A stretch of 64,000 nucleotides of DNA from the NCBI GenBank assembly GCA_902799045.1, contig CADBZH010000020.1:33963-97962 (forward strand), read 5' to 3'. Position numbers and translations under genes: made by a program. The notes under the pieces were generated by a model. That model was given only the letters and a program-made list of their open reading frames with translations, searched no databases and was not told the DNA's origin. This DNA is from an uncultured Eubacteriales bacterium. GTDB lineage: Bacteria; Bacillota; Clostridia; Christensenellales; Aristaeellaceae. Below, piece after piece: positions 8,434-16,865 of the stretch (positions within the stretch are counted from its first letter, which is position 1; each line of letters starts with the position of its first letter).

Positions 8434-9174
8434 TCACACCTCCGCTTCCCTGTAGACGCCCAGCGGATAGTAGGCCGCGACTTCCTCGCGCATCCGCTTC
8501 ATGGCGTCGGCCGGGGTCAGGCCCCAGTTCGTCGGGCAGGTGGAGAGCAGTTCCACGAAGGAGAAGCCCTTGCCCGCCAGCTGCACCTCAAACGCCTTGT
8601 GCACGGCCTTCTTCGCCGCGCGGATGTGGGCCGGGGAATCCAGCGCCACGCGCTCGATGTAGGCCGGGCCGTCCAGCGTCGCCAGCAGCTCGCAGATCTT
8701 CAGCGGCATGCCGGCCTGCTCGCGGGTGCGGCCGTCCACCGACGTGGTGGAGCGCTGGCCGATCAGCGTGGTGGGGGCCATCTGGCCGCCGGTCATGCCG
8801 TAGATGCCGTTGTTGATGAAGAACGTGGAGAACTTCTCGCCCCTCGCCGCAGCGTGGACGATCTCGCCCATGCCGATGGAGGCCAGGTCGCCGTCGCCCT
8901 GATAGGTGAACACCACCTTGTCCGGATGGACGCGGCGGATGCCGGAGGCCACTGCCGGGGCGCGCCCGTGGGCCGCCTCGCACATATCCACGTTCATAAA
9001 CTGGTGCGCCACCACCGAGCAGCCGATGGGCGCGACGCCGAGCGTCTTGCCCAGCAGGCCCATCTCATCCAGCGTCTCCATGATGATGCGATGGGCCACG
9101 CCGTGGGTGCAGCCGGGGCAATAGCTGGTGCTGACGGGCAGCATGCCCTCTGTGACTTTGAATACAGGTTTCAT
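8434..9174 (-). CDS. 2-oxoacid:ferredoxin oxidoreductase, beta (thiamine-diphosphate) subunit
   Basis: Catalytic subunit binding thiamine diphosphate and, with CxxC near the N terminus (STSYCPGCTHGVAHR), a 4Fe-4S cluster. The TPP motif GDGDLASIGMGEIVHAAARGE ends with the FINNGIYGMTGGQ segment. The start at 9174 gives 246 residues, the normal length, and overlaps the alpha-subunit stop by 4 bp. Longer readings upstream are a shadow of the alpha gene. Only 2 bp separate it from the gamma gene. Confidence 0.94.
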   Translation of the reverse strand: MKPVFKVTEGMLPVSTSYCPGCTHGVAHRIIMETLDEMGLLGKTLGVAPIGCSVVAHQFMNVDMCEAAHGRAPAVASGIRRVHPDKVVFTYQGDGDLASIGMGEIVHAAARGEKFSTFFINNGIYGMTGGQMAPTTLIGQRSTTSVDGRTREQAGMPLKICELLATLDGPAYIERVALDSPAHIRAAKKAVHKAFEVQLAGKGFSFVELLSTCPTNWGLTPADAMKRMREEVAAYYPLGVYREAEV

Positions 9175-10247
9175 CGCACTTCCTCCAGTATCTTCTTCGT
9201 CTTTTCCACGACCTCCAGGCTCGTGGGCAGCATGCCGCCCACGCGGTGGATCAGCTTCACCGGCACGCGGCCCTTGACGCCCAGGTTGATGTCCTGCAGC
9301 ATCTGGCCCATGCTCAGCTCCACGGAGATCACGGCCTTCGTCTTGTCGGAAATCGCGTCGAACGCCTTGTAGGGATAGGGCCACAGGCTGATCGGGCGGA
9401 TCATGCCCGCCTTGATGCCCTGGGCCTCCAACAGCTCCATGGCCTCCTTCGCCAGGCGCGCCATCGTGCCGAAGGCCACGAACACCACCTCGGCGTCCTC
9501 CAGGCCCTCGCACTCCACGCGCTCCAGCTCCTTCTCCATGACGGCGTACTTTTCAAACAGGTGCTCCACGTGCTGCTCCAGCACCTCCGGCTGCAGCCGC
9601 AGGCTCTTCACCACGCTGCGGGTCCCCTTCTCGGAGCCGGAGAGGGCCCAGGGCTTGGCGGTGGAGATCTCCTCGCTGGTGAAGGCGTGCTTCGCCTCCG
9701 GCAGCGTCACGGGCTCCATCATCTGGCCCATCAGGCCGTCCGCCAGCACCATCACGGGGTTGCGATACCTGTCGGCGATCGCGGGGGCCTCGTAGAGGAT
9801 GTCCACAGCCTCCTGGATCGACGCCGGTGCGAACACGGGGATCCTGTAATCGCCGTTGCCGCCGCCGCGGGTGACCTGGTTGTAGTCCGCCTGGCCCGGC
9901 TGGATGGAGCCGATGCCGGGGCCGCCGCGGGACACGTTCAGAAGCGTCACCGGCACCTCCGCGCCGCAGAGGAAGCTCATGCCCTCCTGCATCAGCGCGA
10001 TGCCCGGCGAGGACGAGGAGATGAAGCCGTTGCCGCCCGCCGCGCCGCAGCCGTAGGCCATGTTGATGGCCCCCAGCTCGCTCTCGGCCTGCAGGAACGC
10101 GCCGCCCCGCTTGGGCAGCTCGCGGCTCATGAACTCCGGGATCTCGCTCTGGGGCGTGATGGGGTAGCCGAAATAGAAGCGCACGCCGCCGCGGATGACA
10201 GCCTCGGCGAAGGCCTCGTTGCCCTTCATCAATACCTTTTCGCTCAT
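9171..10247 (-). CDS. vorB: 2-oxoacid:ferredoxin oxidoreductase, alpha subunit (VorB-like)
   Basis: Large subunit of the complex that interconverts a 2-oxoacid plus CoA with acyl-CoA, CO2 and reduced ferredoxin. The start at 10247 follows GGAGGGGGAAGC and gives 358 residues: KGNEAFAEAVIRGG, YFGYPITPQSEIPEF and ISSSSPGIALMQEG match the pyrimidine-binding domain; C-terminal domain II includes VAFGTMARLAKEA and SVELSMGQM. The four-gene order and sequence style resemble the set usually named 3-methyl-2-oxobutanoate (branched-chain) oxidoreductase VOR. Substrate cannot be proven from sequence; 2-oxoglutarate is the alternative. Confidence 0.9.
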   Translation of the reverse strand: MSEKVLMKGNEAFAEAVIRGGVRFYFGYPITPQSEIPEFMSRELPKRGGAFLQAESELGAINMAYGCGAAGGNGFISSSSPGIALMQEGMSFLCGAEVPVTLLNVSRGGPGIGSIQPGQADYNQVTRGGGNGDYRIPVFAPASIQEAVDILYEAPAIADRYRNPVMVLADGLMGQMMEPVTLPEAKHAFTSEEISTAKPWALSGSEKGTRSVVKSLRLQPEVLEQHVEHLFEKYAVMEKELERVECEGLEDAEVVFVAFGTMARLAKEAMELLEAQGIKAGMIRPISLWPYPYKAFDAISDKTKAVISVELSMGQMLQDINLGVKGRVPVKLIHRVGGMLPTSLEVVEKTKKILEEVR

Positions 10248-10474
10248 GCTTCCCCCTCCTCCAGCTGGTAGATTTCGATCGCGCAGTCCGGGCAGACCGT
10301 GGCGCAGCTGGCGCAGCCGATGCACTGCGCCTGATCGACGATCATCGCCGGACAGTAGCCCTTGGTGTTCACCTGGGTGTCCATCGCGATGATCTGCTTC
10401 GGGCAGAAGCTCTTGCACAGCTCGCAGCCCTTGCAGCGCTCGCGGTCAAAGATGACCTTGAACCTTCTTGCCAT
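10244..10474 (-). CDS. 2-oxoacid:ferredoxin oxidoreductase, delta (2x 4Fe-4S ferredoxin) subunit
   Basis: 76-residue ferredoxin subunit carrying two cluster motifs: CKGCELCKSFCP at about residues 13-24 and CIGCASCATVCP at about 51-62. It passes electrons from the TPP/cluster core to external ferredoxin. The start at 10474 follows AAGGAGG; a longer in-frame reading would begin inside the upstream region. It overlaps the alpha start by 4 bp and is the first gene of the operon. Confidence 0.93.
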   Translation of the reverse strand: MARRFKVIFDRERCKGCELCKSFCPKQIIAMDTQVNTKGYCPAMIVDQAQCIGCASCATVCPDCAIEIYQLEEGEA

Positions 10475-10570
10475 AACGTTGCCTCCTTGTATCAAGCGAA
10501 TGGCGCGTTGCGCCAAGCTCACGTTTTATCGTGGAGAGTTGATCCGGTACCGTGCGACGGATCATTCCCG

Positions 10571-10687
10571 ACAATCCCTCCGCCGACTTCGTCGGCACCT
10601 CCCTTTACACAAGGGAGGCTATGGAATCCTGCCGCCCTGGCTCCCCTGTGCACGGGGAGCTGTCACCGCAGGTGACTGAAGGGTTGT
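10571..10687. repeat. Palindromic dispersed repeat, family A copy 1
   Basis: About 117 bp with inverted ends (ACAAYCCCTC / GARGGGTTGT) and inner hairpins around CTCCCTTTACACAAGGGAG and GCTCCCCTGTGCACGGGGAGC. The same design recurs, inverted, at 15423-15539 and as a relative at 16726-16845. It fills most of the 290-bp gap before the VOR operon; no gene is seen in that gap. Confidence 0.8.
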
Positions 10688-10764
10688 TTCAAAGACACAT
10701 TCCAGCGGTACACGGCACCAATCAGGAATCGAGGCGCCCTCGCTCCTGGCCCCTCACTTCTGAC

Positions 10765-11481
10765 TCACTTGTCGATCCAGCTCGGCCGCATGTACATCCC
10801 GAGCGGCAGCAGGTGTTTATACTTTCCTTCCACCTCGCTCGCGGGGACGATGGGCGCCGGGTAGGTGTCGCACCAGAGCAGCTTGCCGGTCTCCCGGCAG
10901 AGGACCTCGCACAGCCTGTGCCCCTTTTCGACGCAGGCGGCGTCGGTCTCGCGCAGCAGGTGGCAGTTGTTGATGACGCCGTCGATGCTCCGGCCGGTCT
11001 TCAGTTCAATGGCCCGCAGGTGCTCCAGCGCCCCTTCCAGCGTGCGGGTCTCGGGGCGGTTGGCGTTGACGACGATCAAAAACAGCGCGTCCTCCGGGGC
11101 GAAGTACTTGCCGAACTGGTTCAGCACCACCGCGCCGGAATCGTTGCCGCCCACGTCGACGATGACGCGGCAGTCCGCGTCCTCCAGCGGGGCGCGGATG
11201 TTCGCGCCCAGGGCAGGCAGCTCGGCGGTGATCTCGTGCTCGTAGGCGCTGCCGTAGACCCTGACGCCCGCGCTCTCCAGCATTTCCCGGCGCTCGCGGG
11301 AGCGGAAGTAGGGGTTGGCGATGTCCAGGTCCACCAGGGCCAGCCGCCGATACGGGCCGAAGCCGGAGCGGGCCAGCGCCATGGCGAGGCTCACGCAGAA
11401 CTCCGTCTTGCCGCCGCCGTAGTGGCCGGTGACGACCATCACCCGCCGGTCGGGTTCACGGATGCCGTTGAAGGGCTCCAT
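10765..11481 (-). CDS. P-loop ATP-binding protein (ParA/MinD-like fold) linked to the VOR operon
   Basis: 238 residues with a Walker A-like GHYGGGKTEFCVSLA at about 19-33, a ALVDLDIANPYF segment and VIVDVGGNDSGA (Walker B-like). It looks like a P-loop NTPase of the SIMIBI group; substrate unknown. The start follows GGAGGAG, 16 nt after the DUF3472-like gene, so the two probably share the upstream promoter. Its position just upstream of the oxidoreductase genes suggests a role with that enzyme, but this is only context. Confidence 0.75.
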   Translation of the reverse strand: MEPFNGIREPDRRVMVVTGHYGGGKTEFCVSLAMALARSGFGPYRRLALVDLDIANPYFRSRERREMLESAGVRVYGSAYEHEITAELPALGANIRAPLEDADCRVIVDVGGNDSGAVVLNQFGKYFAPEDALFLIVVNANRPETRTLEGALEHLRAIELKTGRSIDGVINNCHLLRETDAACVEKGHRLCEVLCRETGKLLWCDTYPAPIVPASEVEGKYKHLLPLGMYMRPSWIDK

Positions 11482-11496
11482 GCGCCTCTCCTCCCC

Positions 11497-12534
11497 TCAG
11501 TCCAAAAAGCCGGTCTCCCGGGGCTTGCCATCCTGCTTCACCCGCAGGATGGCCGGAAGGGCCGGGGCCGCGGCGTTGAAGCCGTCGCCGCCGGAGCGAA
11601 GATACACCGTGTCGGCATTCAGGCCCCTGAAATCGCAATCGAAGCGCACGTTCTGCGCGCCGTTTTCCGGCAGGTGGTTTCGGATCTCATAGCCGTCCAG
11701 CGACCGCCAGCGCCCGAAGAGGGCGCGCCGGGCATAGTAGCCGCGCAGCTGACAGCCGCGCATCGCGTTGCCGCCCTGCCAGTCCTCCAGGAAGAAGCAG
11801 TCCCAGGAGAAGCCCAGCTTCGGCGCGGGATACGCGATCGCCGCCAGCTTTTCCCAGCCGCCGTCCGCCGCCTTCACCCACTGCTCGTACACCGTCCGCC
11901 GACCCACGGTGCGGGCCTGGATGCGCATGGTGTACCACACGCCGGTCCGCCACGGATAGTCCGTCAGCACGTGCACGCCGCTGCCCTCGCCGCCGAACGG
12001 CTCCGCCACGGCGCCGCTTTTGGCGAACTCCACGGTGGGCCTGCCGCGATCGGTGTTCCACAGGGAGAGGATCGCGACGCCCTTGCCCCGACAGGCCTGA
12101 AAGCCCGCGTAGCCGGAGCCCGGGGCGATGCCCGTGAAGCCCTCGGCGCCGCTGTACCAGTTGTGCAGGCAATAGTAGGTGTTGTCCGCCCGCTGGACGC
12201 ACCGCCACTGGCCCTCCACCGCGTCATAGAGCGCGCCGTCCGGCCGGTACAGGGTGGCCGACAGGTAGGGCGCGAAGCGGGGGTGAACGTCCGGCATCCA
12301 CTGGGCCACGTAGACGATGGAGAGCTCATTGCAGGGAGCGGCCGTCCACTCCCCCGCGCCTTCCAGCGGATGGTTCGCCGCGTCCCCGCCGCAGATCCAG
12401 CCGATGAAGCGCCAGCCCGGGCGAACGGGAATCGCGGCGGGATGGCGGAAGCGGATCGCGCCGCTTGCGTCCTGCCTGGCCTCCACGGGATTGACGTCCC
12501 CGGAGCCGCCGTTGAGCTGATAGTAGATCGTCAA
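11497..12534 (-). CDS. DUF3472-like protein with an InlB-type repeat at its N terminus
   Basis: 345 residues. Residues about 1-75 resemble an InlB/Listeria-Bacteroides repeat (YYQLNGGSG..., RPGWRFIGW...). The rest resembles DUF3472: VAILSLWN, SGVHVLTDYPWRTGVWYTMRIQA, FFLEDWQGG. No signal peptide is visible, unusual for such surface-type modules. The start is TTG at 12534 after a GGCGGAG site. Function unknown; the domain is usually linked to carbohydrate-related or surface proteins. Confidence 0.65.
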   Translation of the reverse strand: MTIYYQLNGGSGDVNPVEARQDASGAIRFRHPAAIPVRPGWRFIGWICGGDAANHPLEGAGEWTAAPCNELSIVYVAQWMPDVHPRFAPYLSATLYRPDGALYDAVEGQWRCVQRADNTYYCLHNWYSGAEGFTGIAPGSGYAGFQACRGKGVAILSLWNTDRGRPTVEFAKSGAVAEPFGGEGSGVHVLTDYPWRTGVWYTMRIQARTVGRRTVYEQWVKAADGGWEKLAAIAYPAPKLGFSWDCFFLEDWQGGNAMRGCQLRGYYARRALFGRWRSLDGYEIRNHLPENGAQNVRFDCDFRGLNADTVYLRSGGDGFNAAAPALPAILRVKQDGKPRETGFLD

Positions 12535-12573
12535 GGGTCTCCGCCTCGCATCTCACGGACTTATGTTTCTATA

Positions 12574-12602
12574 AATCTATCAGCATTGCCGCCGCTTGTC
12601 AA
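12574..12602 (-). promoter_or_regulatory. Promoter for the DUF3472-like/P-loop genes
   Basis: Minus strand TTGACA (12602-12597) and TAGATT (12579-12574), 17-bp spacer, 40 bp before the TTG start. Confidence 0.7.
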
Positions 12603-12699
12603 GTCGGTCCGGCGGGATTTATCCGAACATTTTCCCGCAATTCCTACAAAATATTCGCGTGTAAAGCCGAACGCAATACAAATTTAACGCGCAAATGCT

Positions 12700-12728
12700 T
12701 TGACATATGCCCGTCGGAGTGATAGAAT
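12700..12728 (+). promoter_or_regulatory. Promoter of the T-box/HTH-cupin-ligase transcript
   Basis: TTGACA at 12700-12705 and TAGAAT at 12723-12728, 17-bp spacer, just upstream of the T-box leader. Confidence 0.8.
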
Positions 12729-12740
12729 AACCGCAATCGA

Positions 12741-13034
12741 ATAATTGCCAAAGGCGATGACGAAGACGGCGGAGCCAATCGGTGCGCAGAGAGCCGGCCA
12801 GCTGCTGAAAGGCCGGACACAGGTTGCTCACAAGCCCATCCCTTCCGAGCCGGAAGCGCGAAAGGCCTTCGAGGGCGAAGGTACTGAGTAGACGCTTCCC
12901 GTGAAAGCTGCGTAAAGGCTTAGGGCTTGATGGAGCCTGAAGGGGCACGGCAACGTGCAATTTGAGTGGTACCGCGGGTTGATTGCGACTCGTCTCAAGG
13001 AACGCGCAAGCGTTCGTTTGAGGCGGGTTTTTTT
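12741..13034 (+). promoter_or_regulatory. T-box riboswitch leader 1 (specifier uncertain: AUC Ile or CCC Pro)
   Basis: A tRNA-sensing leader. Stem I starts with a GATGACGAAG k-turn side near 12756 and includes AGAGAG at 12788-12793 and a CCGGCC/GGCCGG distal stem. Stem II pairs 12852-12858 with 12893-12899, and stem III is GCACG-gcaa-CGTGC at 12945-12958. The T-box sequence GAGTGGTACCGCGGG lies at 12964-12978 and the terminator at 12989-13034. The base pairing the tRNA discriminator is U, so the tRNA should have A73. By geometry (NNN-X then CTTC of the lower stem) the specifier is AUC at 12838-12840 (Ile), but CCC at 12835-12837 followed by A is not excluded. Confidence 0.88.
12989..13034 (+). 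terminator. T-box 1 regulated terminator
   Basis: Long stem of CTCGTCTCAA-x-GAACGC with GCGTTC-x-TTTGAGGCGGG and loop GCAA, ending in seven T residues. Its 5' side overlaps the antiterminator pairing with the T-box sequence. Confidence 0.88.
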
Positions 13035-13112
13035 CATGCGACCGCTTCGCCCCTGTCACGGAGGAATGATTCGATTGACCCCGCACCCACTGAATCGAGG
13101 AGGTAGTTTCCA

Positions 13113-15412
13113 ATGAACATGACGGACACCAAGGGCATGCTCTTTGAGGTCGGCACCCGAATCCGCGCCCTGCGCGAGATCGCCGGCTACAGCGTGGTCT
13201 ACATGGCGGACCAGACCAAGCTGGACGTGGAGACCTACATGGATTATGAGGCCGGCAAGGCCGACCTGCCCTTTACCTTTATCCACAACTGCGCCCGCAT
13301 CTTCGGCGTGGACATCACCGACCTGATTGAGGGCCGCAGCGCCAACCTGCGCTCCTACACTGTCACCCGCAAGGGCGAGGCCACCATCACCGCCCGCGAG
13401 GAGGGCATCGAGATCAGCAACCTGGCGCCGCTGTTCTCCGGAAAGATCGCCGAGCCCTTCTGGGTCACCTACAGCTATTCCGAGGAGCTGCAGAACCAGC
13501 CCATCCACACCCACGCCCACCCCGGCCAGGAATTCGACCTGATCCTCTCCGGCGAACTGCTGGTGCGCATCGGCGACCACGTGGAGCACCTCAAAGAGGG
13601 CGACAGCATCTACTACGACTCCTCCACCCCCCACGGCGAGATCGCCACCGGCGGCAGGGACTGCACCTTCGTGGCCGTGGTGCTGCCCGGCGAGGAGACC
13701 GAGCAGGAGAAGCTGGTGGAGGCGGTCATGCCCGTGCGCCTGCCGAAGCAGCACATGGTGTACGACGAGTTCGTGGAGCTGGACGAGGACGGCGAGGGCC
13801 ACCTGCTGCACATCGACTTCCCGAATCGCGAGAACTTCAACTTCGCCTTCGACATCGTGGACAGGCTGGCCGAGCGCAAGCCCGACAAGCTGGCGATGCT
13901 GCACGTGGACCGCTACATGAACGAGCAGCGCTTCACCTTCGAGGACATCAGCCGCAAGTCCAACCGCGCCGCCAACTACTTCAAGGCCCTGGGCATCAAA
14001 AAGGGCGACCGGGTGATGCTGGTGCTGCGCCGCAACTGGCAGTTCTGGGTGGTGATGATGGCGCTGCACAAGCTGGGCGCGGTGGCCATCCCCGCCACGG
14101 ACCAGCTGCTGAAGAAGGACTATGAATACCGCTTTGAGACCGCGGGCGTGACCGCCATCTGCATGACCGCCGACAGCGATGGCGCGGTCCACGCGGAGGA
14201 GGCCTTCGAGACCTGCCCCTACGTGACGACCCGCATCCTCTGCGGCGGCAAGCGGGACGGCTGGCGCGATTTCGACGAGGAATACCTGCGCTATCGCTCC
14301 ACGTTCGCGCGCACCGAGGAATCCCCGAAGGGCAACGACCCGATGGTGATGTTCTTCTCCTCCGGCACCACCGGCTATCCGAAGCTGGCGATGCACAACC
14401 ACATGTACCCGCTGGGCCACTTCATCACGGCCCACTACTGGCACTGCGTGGAGCCGGACGGCCTGCACTTCACCATCAGCGACACCGGCTGGGGCAAGGC
14501 GCTGTGGGGCAAGCTCTACGGGCAATGGATGAACGAGTGCGCCGTGTTCGTGTATGACTTCGACCGCTTCAACGCCCACGACATCCTGCCGATGTTCGCT
14601 CGGTACAACATCACCACCTTCTGCGCCCCGCCGACCATGTACCGCTTCCTGATCCGCGAGGACATCTCGAAGTACGACCTGTCGAGCATCCACTGCGCCT
14701 GCACCGCCGGCGAGGCCCTGAACCCCGAGGTGTTCAACCTCTTCAAGAAGATCACGGGTCTGTCCATCATGGAGGCCTTCGGCCAGACCGAGACCACGCT
14801 GGTGCTGGGCAACTTCGCGGGCACCACGCCGAAGATTGGCTCCATGGGCAAGCCCAGCCCGATGTTCGACGTGGACCTGGTGGACGCCAACGGCAATCCC
14901 GTCAAGGCCGGCGAGCCGGGCGAGATCGTCATTCGCACGGACAGGGAGATCCCCTGCGGCCTGTTCATGGGCTACTACGGCAACCAGGAGGCCACCGACA
15001 CCGTGTGGCACGACGGCCTGTACCACACCCGCGACATGGCCTGGCGCGATGAGGACGGCTACTACTGGTACGTCAGCCGCACCGACGACGTGATCAAGTC
15101 CTCCGGCTACCGCATCGGGCCGTTCGAGATCGAGAGCGTCATCATGGAGCTGCCCTACGTGCTGGAGTGCGGCGTGAGCTGCCCTACGTGCTGGAGTGCG
15201 GCGTATCCGCCTCGCCGGACGAGATCCGCGGACAGGTGGTCAAGGCGTCCATCGTGCTCACCAAGGGCATCGAGGGCACCGAGGAACTCAAGAAGGACAT
15301 CCAGAACTACGTCAAGAAGCGAACTGCGCCCTACAAGTATCCCCGCATCGTGGTGTTCCGCGACGAGCTGCCCAAGACCATCAGCGGCAAGATCCAGAGA
15401 AACAAGCTGTAA
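13113..15412 (+). CDS. HTH-cupin-AMP-binding acyl-CoA ligase fusion, frameshifted by a 29-bp duplication
   Basis: Domains: XRE helix-turn-helix about residues 8-68 ([20 protein letters not shown]), cupin about 110-185 ([20 protein letters not shown]), then an AMP-forming acyl-CoA synthetase from about 235 with the [12 protein letters not shown] loop at about 414, EAFGQTETT and the [23 protein letters not shown] core. The C-terminal lysine domain ([12 protein letters not shown]) lies in another frame because bases 15147-15175 are repeated exactly at 15176-15204. Removing one copy restores about 756 residues ending at 15412; unrepaired, the frame runs out of phase to 15563. The ligase would make an acyl-CoA from an unknown carboxylate. 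Start ATG follows GAGGAGG. The T-box leader lies directly upstream. Confidence 0.85.
15147..15204 (+). repeat. 29-bp exact tandem duplication inside the ligase gene
   Basis: Unit 15147-15175 is repeated without mismatch at 15176-15204. As 29 is not a multiple of 3, it shifts the frame. It is either a real (possibly reversible) mutation or an assembly artefact. Confidence 0.95.
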
Positions 15413-15422
15413 GCCAAGTTCG

Positions 15423-15539
15423 ACAACCCCTCAGTCTGCTGCGCAGACAGCTCCCCTTACACAGGGGAGCCCATCGGGAAATCGCGTCCAAAGCCTCCCT
15501 TGTGTAAAGGGAGGCGGCCCGCATGGCCGGAGGGATTGT
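15423..15539. repeat. Palindromic dispersed repeat, family A copy 2 (inverted relative to copy 1)
   Basis: Begins ACAACCCCTCAGTC and ends GGAGGGATTGT, with inner hairpins like copy 1 at 10571-10687. It fills the space between the ligase gene and the GNAT gene. Confidence 0.8.
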
Positions 15540-15572
15540 AGTTGCGCAACAAATCCTATATGAGGTATCCAT

Positions 15573-16124
15573 ATGTTATACGAATCCAAAACCTTCACCC
15601 TCAAGGACGGTCGGGAGGCCGTGCTGCGCAACGCCGACCCGGAGCACGACGCGGCGGCAATGGTGAAATACCTCACCGACACCGCCGCGGAGACGGAGTT
15701 TGTGCTGCGCTACCCGGAGGAATGCAGCCGCTATACCGTGGAAAGTGAACGCTCATTTTTGGAAGGCTTCAACGCCAATCCAAACAGCCTGTTTCTCACC
15801 TGTTTTATCGGCGAACGGCTGGCGGGCAACTGCGAATTGCAGTTCAACACGCAGATCAAGTACCGCCACAAGGCCTCCGTCGCTATCGCGCTGTACCGGG
15901 AATTCTGGGGCCAGGGCATCGGCACGGCCATGTTCCGCGCCATGGAGGAGGTCGCCCGCCAGCGGGGCGTGATGCTTCTGGAGCTGGAGTACATCGGCGG
16001 CAACGAGCGCGGCCGGGGCCTGTACGAGAAGATGGGCTTCAAGGAGATTGCCGAGCACCCCGACGCCGTGATGCTGAAGGACGGCAGCACGCGCAGCCTG
16101 GTGTATATGATGAAGAAGCTGTAG
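15573..16124 (+). CDS. GNAT-family N-acetyltransferase
   Basis: 183 residues with the acetyl-CoA-binding pattern of GNAT enzymes: ALYREFWGQGIGTAMFRAMEEVA at about residues 108-130, then LELEYIGGNERGRGLYEKMGF at about 139-159. The acceptor is unknown (small molecule or protein N terminus). Start ATG at 15573 follows a GAGG site. It follows repeat copy 2 and no clear operon partner is seen. Confidence 0.85.
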   Translation: MLYESKTFTLKDGREAVLRNADPEHDAAAMVKYLTDTAAETEFVLRYPEECSRYTVESERSFLEGFNANPNSLFLTCFIGERLAGNCELQFNTQIKYRHKASVAIALYREFWGQGIGTAMFRAMEEVARQRGVMLLELEYIGGNERGRGLYEKMGFKEIAEHPDAVMLKDGSTRSLVYMMKKL

Positions 16125-16189
16125 TATAAGAAAAGAGGCTGTCTCAAAACAGATGTCCAGCGCATGTACCCAACCGCAGGGACGCCATT

Positions 16190-16240
16190 CATGGCGTCCG
16201 CGGCGGCAAGAATGCCGCCTCTACGACGGGGATGGATTTG
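16190..16240. repeat. GC-rich hairpin repeat, family B
   Basis: Contains the GGCGGCAAGAATGCCGCC core. Related pieces with a GGGGCG...CGCCCC design occur at 20593-20622, 26456-26535, 45755-45830 and 45976-46040. Confidence 0.5.
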
Positions 16241-16273
16241 GACAGCGTTTTGGGACAGCCTCTGTCGTAACGC

Positions 16274-16669
16274 TTACTGCCTGTTCAAGTCCTGCTTGAT
16301 CTGCGTGGTGGAGATCTCCGGCGTTCTCGGCAGGTACACCACCTCGCAGCCCTCCTCCTTCAGGAAGTCAAACCGGCCGACCCAGTCGTCGCCCATCACG
16401 AAGGTATCCACGCGATAGAGGTGCACGTCGGTGCGCTTCTGCTCCCAGTTCTCCTCGGGGATCACCAGGTCCACATAGCGGATGGATTCCAGCAGCAGCT
16501 TGCGCTCCTCATAGGAAAAATAGCACTTCTTGTTCTTCTCCACGCGGTTGAATTCGTCGGTGGACAGGGCCACGATCAGGTAGTCGCCCAGCGCCCTGGC
16601 GCGCCGAAGCAGGTTGATGTGGCCATAGTGCAAGAGGTCGAACGTGCCGTAGGTGATGACGCGCTTCAT
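16274..16669 (-). CDS. tagD: Glycerol-3-phosphate cytidylyltransferase
   Basis: Makes CDP-glycerol for wall teichoic acid or related glycerol-phosphate polymers. The 131-residue protein begins MKRVITYGTFDLLHYGHINLL, containing the HYGH (HxGH) nucleotide-binding motif, and has the C-terminal RTPEISTTQIK (ISTT) motif. The start at 16669 follows AAGGTTTTCCC weakly but matches the family start; the longer reading lies in a repeat. It stands alone with no teichoic acid genes nearby. Confidence 0.92.
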   Translation of the reverse strand: MKRVITYGTFDLLHYGHINLLRRARALGDYLIVALSTDEFNRVEKNKKCYFSYEERKLLLESIRYVDLVIPEENWEQKRTDVHLYRVDTFVMGDDWVGRFDFLKEEGCEVVYLPRTPEISTTQIKQDLNRQ

Positions 16670-16725
16670 GGGAAAACCTCCATATTGCGGGTTGAAATGA
16701 TCAGGTTCGTGGGATATACTGTGAA

Positions 16726-16845
16726 TAACTCCCCCCGTCAGGCTTCGCCTGACAGCCCCCCCTCCGGGAGGGGCCCTCAATCCAATCTCCCATTCAGGCT
16801 CCCTCTCCGAGGGAGCTGTCACACGAAGTGTGACTGAGGGAGTTG
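16726..16845. repeat. Palindromic dispersed repeat, family A relative
   Basis: Inverted ends AACTCCCYC / CTGAGGGAGTT and inner hairpins (CAGGCTTCGCCTG; GGCTCCCTC...GAGGGAGCTGTCAC...GTGAC). Lies between divergent tagD and the NUDIX gene. Confidence 0.7.
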
Positions 16846-16865
16846 CCCAGGAAGGCGGGATACTT

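Noticed and set aside
12741-13034. Treating T-box 1 as clearly Ile-specific
   Set aside because: The specifier loop lacks the usual AGTA/GAA signs, so AUC and CCC both remain possible.
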